Below, in pieces: positions 20,082-28,987 of a stretch of 64,000 nt of DNA. The position numbers and the translations under genes are program-made. Source of the stretch: Paulinella micropora (lineage: Eukaryota; Cercozoa; Imbricatea; Euglyphida); assembly GCA_009731375.1 (NCBI GenBank), contig BJOX01000343.1:194558-258557 (forward strand), read 5' to 3'. Position 1 is the stretch's first letter. Each line of letters starts with the position of its first letter. The notes beneath the pieces were generated by a model. The model had not been told where the DNA came from. It searched no databases and was given only the letters and a program-made list of their open reading frames with translations.

Positions 20082-22082
20082 TTAAACTGAGGCCACCTCC
20101 AGGCTTCCGTTGGCCTCGTGAATGAACTTGAAATAGGCGCTGTAAATCGTAATGTCGAAAAGCCCGTCGACCACACCGCGTTTGCCCGAAGTGGTGGCGC
20201 TGACAACCATCTCTTCTTGGGCGTTGTAAGTAGCCGCGGATGTGTCTGGCGCCTGCTGGAACTTCAGCTTCAGCTGGTGGACGTCTCCGCGGGACCAGAG
20301 CACGGGCTGGTCGTTCAGGTCCGTGACGGACGCGGTGTACTCCATCGCAGCATTGGTCTCCCAGTCGACCGTGTTGGTCGCGCCAACTCGTGTGTTGGAG
20401 AACTTGATCTTGACCCCGCACGTGCGCAGCCAGCTCGAGCTAGCCAGCAAAGTGTTGAGGTTCGTCAGCGCGGCCGTGGCGGGCGACGTGTAGCGCCGGT
20501 CGGTAATTCTGGCAAAAGTGAGGTCAGAGTCGATGTCAAGGACGGCCACCGTCACGCCCTTGAAGTCCACGGTCAGGCGGTTGGTGTCGTTCAGGGCAAA
20601 CACTGCAGTGTTGGCGTACCAAGCCCCGTACTTGTACGTGACTGTCGCGGCGCGCGGCGCGGGGCCGGTGTTGATCACCAGGCGCTCGCGGTTGCCGACA
20701 AAGGTCTTGTAGCCGTCCTGTCATCACCGACAACAGGCGCGGGGCCGGTGTTGATCACCAGGGGCTCGCGGTTGCCGACAAAGGTCTTGTAGCCGTCCTG
20801 TCATCACCGACAACAGCATACATTCATAAAGCTAGTTATGTTTCCGAAAAAAGAAGAGAGTTTGTTTACCATCACGCCGTCTAACATGGCCTTGGGGTCG
20901 TTGCTAAACGGGATCATGTACACGCCGTTGGACTTCAGGTAGGAGCTGCGCACTAGCTGGCCCATCGTCTCCTCACGGAAAAAGCGCTCGTCGATCGGGG
21001 TGCCTTCACCCATCTGCGATCTGCCGTGCACGTCTTCTAAATCAATTGTCGTCGCGTCGCCCAGCATGTCGTAGGTCATCAAGCGACCCGTGTTGTCGTA
21101 CGTGTACTGCAGGTAGTAGGTCGTGGCGTCTCTGTACGCCGTCTGGTCGCCTGATTTGCGGATGAAGACAAACAGCCCGCCGGAGTGATGGGAAAACTGG
21201 TCCAGATCAATCGCCAAGCGGTCGGAGGGCTTGATGCGCTGGGCGTAGGCCGTGTACTGCACGAAGTCGATGTAATTCTGCTCGGCGACCTTACCTTGCT
21301 TCAGCGGGCTCCTGCCCAGGCGCATCCCGTTCGGCAGCTGCATGCAGCCCTTGATGAAGCGGATCTCGCTCAAGCTGGCAGTGCAAGGCACTGCCAGTAT
21401 AGGCTGGCCGTTCACGCTGGTAGTGGCCTGCGAGCTCACGAGCTCACGAAGATGGAGCCGCGCGGATAGAACCTGATTTCGAGGTCGCCACGCAGCGTGC
21501 TCAGCTCCAAGTCCATGCCGCTCAACCAAGTGTGCAGCAGGGGCAAGTAGAAGTACTGCTCATCGTTGTTTTCCCACTGGCGGCCACTGATCTTGCCTGT
21601 TTTGGGGTCCATGTTGACCATGTCGGCGATCTGGTCGATGGCCTCTTGCGACAGCGTGTTGAGTATCAAGTGCATCATGTCGCCGTGGTACCTCGCGATT
21701 TCGGTGCCCGTCAGGCGGTCGATGTACTCGATACGCTCGAACCACTGAGTGGTAGGCAAAAAACACGTGAGTCGGTCGGCTGGCTGCCGCTGGTCGTGAA
21801 CGTGATCTTGAAACGAAGGGTCGCATCGTGGATCGCGCCGGACTGGTTGTTCTCCAAGATAAAGCTAAAAAAAGCGGTGTTGCTCAGCGCCGAGGTTGCG
21901 GCGGCGGGCGCCATGACAGTCTGCGTCCAGCAAGGGCGTGCATTGATCGCGCGGGCATGCTCGGGATCAATCACGATCTCCTGACCGTTGCGCGCCCTCT
22001 TGCCGGTGGCGACTTTTTGCTGCTTGCTAGCAGGGGGCACGACGATGGTGGCGGAAGATATCGTATACGATATTAAGGACAA
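20082..22082 (-). CDS. MCP: Major capsid protein, double jelly-roll type (intron, duplication, indels)
   Basis: Pieces at 21711-22082, 21436-21759, 20804-21529 and 20082-20678 form one gene of about 600 residues, the usual length for PLV-type major capsid proteins. Diagnostic stretches are TTQWFERIEYIDRLTGTEIA near residue 110, a feature of double jelly-roll capsids of this group, then FYPRGSIF, LPNGMRLGRSP, and the second barrel NTAVFALNDTNRLTVDFKGV. Breaks: a T-run indel near 21770; an 8-base tandem duplication (TGAGCTCG) near 21437; and a GT-AG intron whose acceptor lies inside an 80-bp tandem duplication (20656-20815). Using the downstream acceptor restores the frame exactly. It forms hexameric capsomers, with the penton at 15845 filling vertices. 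The match is by pattern only. Confidence 0.75.
20656..20815. repeat. 80-bp tandem duplication in the capsid gene
   Basis: Bases 20656-20735 and 20736-20815 are identical except one base (GGCGCTCGCG versus GGGGCTCGCG). The unit contains an intron acceptor (CAG on the minus strand) and the first 18 codons of the following exon. Because 80 is not a multiple of three, using the upstream acceptor destroys the frame and only the downstream one keeps it. Confidence 0.95.
20718..20869 (-). other. Predicted spliceosomal intron in the major capsid gene
   Basis: On the minus strand the donor GTAAAC follows codon ATG, and the acceptor TGACAG precedes GACGGCTACAAG. Removing 152 bases joins AMLDGVM to DGYKTFVGNRE in frame. 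A second acceptor (intron 20798-20869, 72 bases) is offered by the duplicated copy but leads to a frame break. Confidence 0.65.
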
Positions 22083-22094
22083 GGAAGATTTTTT

Positions 22095-22427
22095 TTATTT
22101 GTTCAGGATCATCACGGCCCCGATCGCCGCGGCGTCGACCGCCAAAGGCAGCGCCATGGACTTGAGACCGCCCTCGGCGTTGTCGCCTAGCTGTTTGGTG
22201 GTGTCCATCGCGTCTTTCGGGATGTCAGTCACCTTGTCGATCTGCTTGCCAAAAAAGCCCGTGATTGACTTGAGAGTGCTGCCAAACTGCCGCAGCCCTT
22301 CGCGGGTCCGCTCCCTCCTCTCCTCCTTTCTGCGCCCTATGCGCTGGTCAGTGGCGGCACGGGCTTCCTTGCGGGCGGCCTTCTTGGCCGTGTGCCGCTC
22401 GTGCCTTTCTCGCATGCGCTTGCCCAT
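22095..22427 (-). CDS. Basic protein with C-terminal membrane anchor, 110 aa
   Basis: Starts MGKRMRERHERHTAKKAAR. Residues 1-50 are extremely Arg/Lys-rich, the middle (LRQFGSTLKSITGFFGKQID) is amphipathic, and the last 20 residues (PLAVDAAAIGAVMIL) are a hydrophobic helix. Directly upstream (5') of the capsid gene on the same strand. TTAATTAA lies just before the ATG (22433-22440). A positively charged domain with a membrane tail suits a protein linking packaged DNA to an inner membrane, but this is inference. Confidence 0.6.
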   Translation of the reverse strand: MGKRMRERHERHTAKKAARKEARAATDQRIGRRKEERRERTREGLRQFGSTLKSITGFFGKQIDKVTDIPKDAMDTTKQLGDNAEGGLKSMALPLAVDAAAIGAVMILNK

Positions 22428-22478
22428 CTTTCTTAATTAAACTTGATAAGTCACGAAAATTAAATTTTTCATTTTTAT

Positions 22479-22819
22479 TTAAAAGACAATCACTTGGCAG
22501 ATGCGTTCCATGACTTGCGTAATTTGTCCCAGGAATTCGAACTGAGAGTCCTTGGCCAGACTCTGCTTGGCCAGAAATCTTTGCTGCAGCTGTTGCAGGG
22601 CGGGAGTCGGAGCACGAGTCTTGGCGGCCAGCTCAAACCAGATGGTCTGGCGGTCGCTGGGTGCCTGTCCTGAGCGGCCCCTATTACAGGAACGGACGAA
22701 AAGCTAAACACCGCGTTGCCTGGTATGACGACCGGGGCGGCCACATAGGCAAAAGCGGCCGCCGCGCTTGACCGGGCAAAGTTTTCAAGCGAAAACAGAT
22801 CGCTCACGACCTCGGACAT
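22479..22819 (-). CDS. Unrecognised protein, about 112 aa (one frameshift)
   Basis: Begins MSEVVSDLFSLENFARSS, then Ala-rich FAYVAAPVVIPGN and FSFSSVPVIG. A one-base change in a GGGG run near 22680 shifts the frame; the alternative frame continues DRQTIWFELAAKT and ALQQLQQRFLAKQSLAKD, helical and Gln-rich, ending at 22479. The second half reads as real coding sequence in that frame only. No known domain. It lies in the same minus-strand series as capsid genes, so a virion protein is likely. Confidence 0.5.
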
Positions 22820-22870
22820 TTCTTTTCTGAGGGACGTTTAATTGGCGCACAACAAAATAATTTTTTTTTA

Positions 22871-23558
22871 TTAATCTACTTCTTCTTTTCTTCTGCGGGC
22901 GCGGGTGCGTCCAGATTCGTGGCTAGCTGATGGCTGCGCTACAAAGATCGTGTTCTTGGCATGAGTGATGGCGGCCGTTTGCGCCGTCAGCAGAGCCAGT
23001 TCAGTCATAGGGTCCAGGCGCTGCAGCCCGATGCCCGCGCGCAGCTTGGCCCGCTCGAGCAAGAAGCACCATCGATCATCGGCAAAGCAAGCCTCGGTCG
23101 TGCCCGAGATTTGGTAACGGCTGCGGCTCGCTACTAGGTTTTCGAGGCACACTAGGCCTTGCTTGAGCACGGCATCCGCCAGCTCGCCAGACAATTCACC
23201 CTCCAAGACCTCTTCAACCTCGTCCAACAACAGCGGTAGCTTCTGTCTCGGCAGCCTGCGCAGGGCTTTCGGATCACAGTTGATGTGCGCCTTTTTGAGC
23301 TTGGGGCCGATCAGAGCGCTGCGGCCATAGGCCACATGCAGCCGGTAGTTGGGGTCATCGCGCAGCACGGGGTCTTCGGGTGCTGCCGCTGACGATGGCG
23401 CTGTTCCCAGACGCCGCGCAAGGCTTGCTTGGGAAGGGCCTGCTGTCCGGCGACGCTTGGTAGGACGTGGAGCTGCTACCGCCGCTTTAGCATCGGCGAT
23501 CGGCGACAGGCGGTAGTGGATCGGTAGGTGGCTCGAGATTAGCAAACGGGTCTGTCAT
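22871..23558 (-). CDS. Conserved-looking viral protein of unknown role, about 229 aa
   Basis: ATG at 23558 (MTDPFANLEPPTDPLPPV), then a one-base frame change near 23490 into RPTKRRRTAGPSQASLARR, a likely nuclear-localisation signal. The core reads LHVAYGRSALIGPKLKKAH, LPLLLDEVEEVLEGELS, CLENLVASRSRYQISGTTEA and RWCFLLERAKLRAGIG. This helical pattern with a conserved RYxIxGTT segment resembles a protein found beside capsid genes in some PLVs and large DNA viruses, but I cannot give a family name. The C-terminus is Arg-rich (RTRARRRKEE). Confidence 0.55.
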
Positions 23559-23595
23559 GCTCCCTTTGTCCTTTGTACAGTTAAGATTAAAATGT

Positions 23596-25618
23596 CTATC
23601 CAATCATGTGCGCGTTTCCGGGCTCGTGGATGGTGGTCCAGCCGCGCACGGAACCATTCTGGCGATCGAGGGTAGAAACTGCAGGGACAGCCGCCCATTG
23701 CTGGTCACGGAGCTTGGCCGATTGATATTGTTCCACGAAAGCTGCCATTTGCATACATCCTTCCCACCCGTTATCGTACGTACGCCTGAAAGAGAGCAAA
23801 AGCTGTGAACGTATGGACGAATGAGCAAATTGGTTAACCTGAGCTCTGTGAGCCAGGGCAGCATGTTGGCGCCGTTTGGGTCCCAGTCTGCAGGCGCGTT
23901 TCCGTCGCCGGCACAACAGTTCTTCTTGCGGAAATCTTCCCCGTACACGTCCTGGATCTCCGCAGGTGTGCCGACGAGCAGGACCGCTCCCTGAGCAGGA
24001 ATACGAGCATGAGCAGGAGCAAGATTGGGAGTAGAAGGACCTTGTACCAAGGGGCCAACGAGTTCTGCGACAGGGCTTGGGCCACCTTCTTCATTGCGCC
24101 GAGCGCCTTTCCGACCTTGATGGTCAGGACCTGTTGCTTGTGTTTTGCCAGCTCTTGTTGCTTTTGCTCCAATTGTTGCTTTGACATCAGCCCTTTCTGC
24201 TCCGCCTCCGCGAACTTGCTCTCGGCCGCGTCAATCTGGGCAAGCATCGCGGTCTTGGCCACCTGTAGCTTGGCGGCGTTGGCTTTTGTAGCTACTTTGC
24301 TCTTGAGCTCGCTCATTTCCTTGGCGTCTTGTGCTGCCTTTGCCGTCACTTTGTTCAGATTTTCCATTTCCTCCTTGGCTTTTTCCCTTTGGACCTTAGC
24401 TTCTGCCTCTTGCTTGGCGGCCTGGGTGGTGGTCTCTAACAAGTCTCCCTCTGTGTCCAGCTTCTCCTTGGCGGACTCGTTGAGCTTCTTCTTGGCTTCC
24501 ACTTTCTTGGCCTCCGCTTCGGCGAGCTTCTTTTGTTGCTCTGCCTCCTTGAGTGTGGCGGTGGTCTCTGCGTGTAACTTGGCCACTTCATATTCGTGTT
24601 TTTCGTCTTCGTACAGCTCTGTGGCCTGGTGCATCGCCACTGCCACGTCGATTGGGTCGGGGCTATATTCGTTGAGTGCTACTTGCAGCCGGGAGAGAGC
24701 AAGGTTTAGTGCCGGGCTAGGAACCAGAGCGCCGGCCGTGGGCTCGAGCAGGTTGTCTTTCCATTTGGTAAACGGGTCTGATCCGCCCAGCATGGTAGCA
24801 AGAAATGAGCCAAAGTTTGTGTCCTTGGTAGCTTGGAGGAGAGTAGCCGCGTCGGCCCTGGTTTGTGGCGTAACGTACGGTGGCATGCTCTTGTGCGGCT
24901 TTGTTGTGGCCGCCGCGGGCTTCTTGGCAGGAGGGGGCGGCTCGTCTTCTTCCTTGCCCTCTTCCACCAGGCCGTCCTCGCTCTCTTTTGGGTCTTCTTT
25001 CTTCTCGGGTGTTTCTTGCTCCTTCGTCTTCTCTGGCTCCTTGTCCTCCTTCATCTCCGCTGTCTTTTTCGGCTCTTCGTCCTCCTTCTTCTTCTCCGGT
25101 TCCGCGTCATGCTCTTCCTCCTCTGCCGCATCTGATCCGCCATCATCATGCTCCTCCTCTACATCCTCTTCCATCTTCTCTGGCCCCTCCTCCTTCTCCT
25201 TATCCTGTTCTACGGCCTTCGGCTCCTCCTCCTTCTCCTTATTCTGTTCTACATGTACAGCCTTCGGCCCCTCCTCCTTCTCCTTATCCTGTTCTACAGC
25301 CTTCGGCCCCTCCTCCTTCTCCTTCTGTTCTACAGCCTTCGGTCCCTTCTCTTTTTCCGTTGGCTTCTCTTCCGTTTTTGCCGGCACTGTCATTGCAGGC
25401 GCTGCCTCCGCCGGCTCCAGCAGCTGCATGGCCGCGCCGAGGCCAGGGTTCGCGTAGTGCATAAGGCTGCGGGCCTTGGCAGAGACAGACACGGGGCCCT
25501 GGTTTTCCGGCCGCTTGAGCCGCTTCGGCATGGGCGATTCATCCAGCCAGGCCGGCCTCTTGTGAGAACTGGTGACTACCGGACGGGTGCTGATCCACGG
25601 GCAGTTTGGAGCAAACAT
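23596..25618 (-). CDS. Long coiled-coil membrane protein with a spliced C-terminal domain
   Basis: Starts MFAPNCPWISTRP. Basic PMPKRLKRPENQ is followed by SLMHYANPGLGAAMQLLEPA, a motif shared with the WH2 protein next door. Then come degenerate acidic repeats (EEGPKAVEQDKEKEEG-type, residues 85-240), a Pro-rich hinge, a globular piece (NFGSFLATMLGGSDPFTKW) and about 200 residues of Ala/Lys/Glu coiled coil (about 330-520). A transmembrane helix (VLLLPILLLLMLVFLL) precedes a small Cys-containing domain. A one-base break near 24010 and a 53-bp intron (23786-23838) interrupt that domain; removing the intron joins LPWLTELR to RTYDNGWEGC in frame. Possibly a tether between inner virion membrane and core, or a host-interacting protein. 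Confidence 0.65.
23786..23838 (-). other. Predicted spliceosomal intron, 53 bp
   Basis: Minus-strand donor AG|GTTAAC and acceptor CTCTCTTTCAG|GCG with a strong pyrimidine tract. Splicing joins GAGCTCAG to GCGTACGTAC in phase and continues an open frame to 23596. Without splicing the frame runs into low-quality sequence. Of the introns here this has the most canonical acceptor. Confidence 0.75.
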
Positions 25619-25651
25619 TGATATTTGTTTACTGATGGTCAGGAAAAAAAA

Positions 25652-26616
25652 TCACTTGAGTCCTTCATCTATTATCTTCTTCCTGGCCACCAGCCTGGCC
25701 TTTTTCTTTCTTATGGCTTTCGTCTCGTCTGATTTGCCATGAAGGTCTTCCTCTTTCGCGATCTGCACCGCGAGCTCAGCTATCGCTTCGCCCAGCTTGT
25801 GGGACCAGGCCCTCAGTTTTTCCTCTTGTTCGGGAGTCTTGTTCGTTTGGTACGCGGTTACTTGGTGTATAGCTTCCTGTGTCTTCAGGTCGGTTTTCTT
25901 GAGCGTAGCGCCCTTCTTGAGCTCGTCCAACAGCGTGGGCTTTGCAGCTTTTTCTTTCTCTTCGGCTGCCTTTTTAGCGGCCGTGTGCGCCGCTGTGTCG
26001 ACTTTCTTAAGCTTGCCGCCCGCCTTGATCGCTTGCTTAATCGCGTCTTGCGGGTCTGTCGGCGCCGCCTTTTGCATTTTTGGTCGACTTTCTTGAGCTT
26101 CTTGCCGGCCTTGATGGACTGCATCAGCGCATCTGTTGAGTCCAAGGATACAGAGGCAGTCTGTTTCTTGAACTCGTTGTATGCTGCCCTTAACCGCTTG
26201 GAATACTCGTCGCTCGTTATGCTCCCGGCATCCCGCTCTTGGCGCAATTCGCCGTGCTTATTGATAAGCTTGGTCATCGCGGCGTTGTCCTTCAATTCGT
26301 CGATGGGTCTGCCTGTCTGCTCGGATACACGCTGGAGCAGACTCCCGGGCAAGTCGGCGGAGTCCAGCGGCGATGCACTAGCGGGAGCTTTCGCGTCTAT
26401 GTCGGCCGGCAGCGGCGGTGCAACGGGAACTGGGGCGCCCGTGCCGGTCGCAGACAGCGGCGGAGCAGTGGGGATTGGCGAGCCTGTGCCAGTCGCCGAC
26501 AGCGGCGGAGCGGTGGGGATTGGCGAGCCAGTGCTGGCAGCAGGCGCGAACGCATCCAACACGGCCGAGAGCTGTGGGTTGGCGTATTTCATGATTTCCC
26601 TGGTCTTGGCTGCCAT
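25652..26616 (-). CDS. WASP-like protein: proline-rich segment plus three WH2 motifs
   Basis: First safe ATG is at 26616 (MAAKTREIMKYANPQL). The same frame extends about 110 bases further upstream to an ATG but is cut by one TGA. Order: ANP motif shared with the neighbour, proline-rich repeats (SPIPTAPPLSATGTG three times, about residues 28-75), a globular part (RVSEQTGRPIDELKDNAAM), then three copies of the WH2 actin-binding pattern: ALMQSIKAGKKLKKVD, AIKQAIKAGGKLKKVD and LLDELKKGATLKKTD. The frame changes once between the first and second WH2 in an A run near 26077. Proline-rich followed by tandem WH2 is the layout of actin nucleators such as WASP/Spire and baculovirus P78/83. Predicted to bind actin monomers and drive filament assembly for virion transport. 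Confidence 0.7.
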
Positions 26617-26773
26617 CTCGGCCAACCCGCCGCCCACAAAGCCAGTGCGCTGCTTCTTGAAGGGGACCGGTGCATCGCTGGTAAAAGCGCGGCCGGTGTG
26701 CCTCTTGCGTCAGGGCTTCATTGGGTCGAATCTTTTTATCAAACTGTCTGGCGGCGAAAATAAAAAAAACCTG

Positions 26774-26896
26774 CTACTTCTTCTTACTGACAACGGGTTT
26801 CTTCTTGGCCTTCTTGAGCGCTGCCTTCACCGCGGCCTTCGCCGGTTCGGCTTGGTCGACTAGCAAGCGCGTCCTGTCACTCAAGACCAGTGGCAT
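26774..26896 (-). CDS. Very basic 40-aa protein
   Basis: ATG at 26896, stop at 26774. The second half is KAAVKAALKKAKKKPVVSK, like histone H1 tails or small viral DNA-condensing proteins. It is divergently transcribed from the packaging ATPase at 26935 across a 38-base AT-rich promoter region. Possible DNA-binding core protein; the call rests on composition only. Confidence 0.45.
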   Translation of the reverse strand: MPLVLSDRTRLLVDQAEPAKAAVKAALKKAKKKPVVSKKK

Positions 26897-26934
26897 ATCT
26901 TTTTTTTAATATTCGGGGAGAAGTTTTTAAAAAA

Positions 26935-28336
26935 ATGATGCAGCAGCAGCCGGAAGGCCCGGTCGAACGGCTGCAGGAGCCAGAACAGCAGCTGGGCGAG
27001 AAAACAATCGAGGAGAAGATGCTCGACTATGTCGACAAGCAGAAAGACAAGGGCAAGAAGAAGAAGAAGAAGGAGCAGCCGGCAGAGCAGCTGCAGCCAA
27101 CCGAGTTCAAGCGGAACATCGAAGTCTTCTACCCGCGCGAAAAGGGAGCGGGGCAACTGTTTGTTTTAGTTGGAAAATCTGAACGCAGAAAGACTCATTT
27201 CCTGAAATGGCTCCTGTACAGCCTGTGCGCGCGCAAGAAGGACCCTTTCCAGTACGGCCTCATCATGGTCCGCACGAAGTTTAAGAACAGCTTTTCGTTC
27301 CACTTTGCGAGCGAGCAGCACTGCAAGATCTACGAAGGGTTCAGGATGGACATCTTGCAGAACTACGTAGAGAACCTCAAGAAGCGCTACCTCGAGAACA
27401 AGTACCTGGATCCGTCGTTCATTGTATTTGACGACCTGGTAGGCATCATTGATAGCACAGATCGATGGATGCAGAACTTCTTCGGAACTTACCGACATTG
27501 CGTACGTCATTGTGGTGTCGCTTGCTTTGTGAAACAATGCGTGTGTTTTTTGCCAGAATATCACCGTTTTCATTGCAGTACAGTACCTGACTGGGCGCAA
27601 CTCCGTGAGCCCGTCACTCTCTTTCTGCCTCTACATGCACATGGCAAAGATTGTGCTGTGATGTAGGATTATGCGCGAACAGACGTCACATTGCATAATG
27701 TTCAACTCGAAAGTGCAGCGGACCCTTAACAATCTATGGGAAAACTACGGCCAGCTCTTTCCCAAAAAGGAGTTTATGGCTCACTTTGCTCAATGCACGG
27801 ACGAGCGCAACGTGGGGACGCGGCATGCTGCAATTATTTACCACGAGCATTTAGACAGGCTGGAGTTGAACTATATTAAGTCCTGGCTCGCACCCGCTTC
27901 ACTGCCGGACGGCGAGGTCATCCTGCGCGGGCCGGACCCGCCCAAGCCACCGAGCCGCGCGGACATCCAGAAGCAGGAGCGCCTCAAACAGCTGGCGTAC
28001 CGCGCGCCGAGCTGGCTGCCGACTTCTCTCAAGGGCATGTGTCGCCAAGAGCGAGAAATGATGCAGCGCATGCTGTTTTATGGCGACCGCGCGAGACAGC
28101 GCCTGAAAAAGGACGGAAAGACCATGGCACAACGCGACAAGGAGATCCTCAAGCGGCTGGACGACCAAACCCGAGAGGCCGAGAAGTTGGCGGCACAGCG
28201 GTTTGCGCAGCAGAACCAGCTGCAAGCTGCACCGTTCAAGAGCAATCTCGTGTACACCAACGCTGGCACCGTGCTCAAGCCGCTCCCTCCCGTCATAGGT
28301 GGCGGGCCGCCCGGCAACGGTTACGACAGCTCCTAA
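26935..28336 (+). CDS. Genome-packaging ATPase (A32/FtsK-like), three exons
   Basis: Powers DNA loading into the capsid. ATG at 26935 (MMQQQPEG) follows an A-rich leader. After a Gln/Lys-rich N-terminus comes the P-loop region QLFVLVGKSERRKTHFLKW (about residue 80), in which the expected Gly before Lys-Thr is Arg. The Walker B strand is FIVFDDLVG (about 165). Removing introns 27502-27556 and 27605-27682 gives TYRHCNITVFIAVQYLTGR and then the sensor-like segment HCIMFNSKVQRTLNNLW, matching the order in this ATPase family. A Pro/Arg-rich C-terminal tail of about 140 residues (from LAPASLPDGEV) is unusual for PLV enzymes. Total about 422 residues. Confidence 0.8.
27502..27556 (+). other. Predicted spliceosomal intron 1 of the ATPase gene, 55 bp
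   Basis: Donor GTACGT follows ...CGACATTGC and acceptor TTTTTTGCCAG precedes AATATCACC. Splicing is in phase and restores the conserved RHCNITVFIAVQY segment; unspliced reading gives a Cys/His-rich nonsense stretch. Confidence 0.85.
27605..27682 (+). other. Predicted spliceosomal intron 2 of the ATPase gene, 78 bp
   Basis: Donor GTGAGC follows codon TCC of GRNS and acceptor GCGAACAG precedes ACGTCACATTGC. Both ends fall between codons (phase 0), joining GRNS to TSHCIMFNSK. The unspliced frame stops at 27661. Shorter alternatives with the same acceptor would be under 31 bp. Confidence 0.65.
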
Positions 28337-28387
28337 AAGAAAAAAACAAAAGTTCTGGCCCTTGTATATATACCGAAAAGCTAAAAA

Positions 28388-28971
28388 ATGCTACTGGCCG
28401 CGCTACCAGCTGATCTCTTGGTGGAAGTGCTTTCTTGGCTCCGCGTCGGCGAAGTCGCGCACACGATCTGTCACCTGAAAACGCACACGAGCCGGTTCGC
28501 GCGCGGCCGGTGGAAGCGGCGCAAATTAAAGTGCAGAACGGCGAGCTGTCCGGCTTGCACAAGTTCCTGAACGCTACTTTTAATTACAGCACCAAGTCGC
28601 TGCCGCGCCTCATCAACACCGTGTCGCGCAAGAGCGAGCACATCTGCTTTACCTGCACCCAAAAGAAGGCGGTCGAGGGCTACTGTGGCACCTGCTTCGT
28701 GTTCCACCACCGCAACCGCGTGATAACGCCCTTTGCCGCGTGCAGGCGCATGGGCCGCACGTCTTTCACCGTGCCCAGGACGACACGAGACTCCATTGTG
28801 GCGTTAGCCTACGTACCAGCCTACCGCTTCCGGCTGGCGTACGAGGACGCGGGCTGGCCGGTGCTGCAAATAGACAAGTGGACTAGTTATTTATGGCTGA
28901 CGGGAACCGAAGAGACGGCCGCCCGGTTCAAGCCCCGGTTCAACAGGGAGCTGTACATTACGGATTTTTAA
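28388..28971 (+). CDS. F-box-like protein with a zinc-ribbon-like C-terminus (one frameshift)
   Basis: The first 45 residues (AALPADLLVEVLSWLRVGEV, then AHTICHLKTHTSRF) match the F-box helix pattern LPxDLLxEVLSxL that binds Skp1 in SCF ubiquitin ligases. The frame shifts near 28515 into NGELSGLHKFLNATFNY and ICFTCTQKKAVEGYCGTCF, a four-Cys, probable zinc-binding site, then TSYLWLTGTEETAARFKP at the end. F-box proteins in large DNA viruses redirect host ubiquitination. Substrate unknown. The separate pieces could in principle be two genes, but the spacing and absence of a second start favour one. Confidence 0.55.
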
Positions 28972-28987
28972 ATCTTCTTGATTTTAA

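Noticed and set aside
24009-25457. 482-codon plus-strand frame opposite the coiled-coil gene
   Set aside because: Ser/Phe/Cys-rich shadow of the Glu/Lys-rich minus-strand coding sequence; no independent motif.
27650-27682. A 21-30 bp intron as alternative second ATPase intron
   Set aside because: Below plausible intron size; the 78-bp GTGAGC option is in phase and has a better donor.
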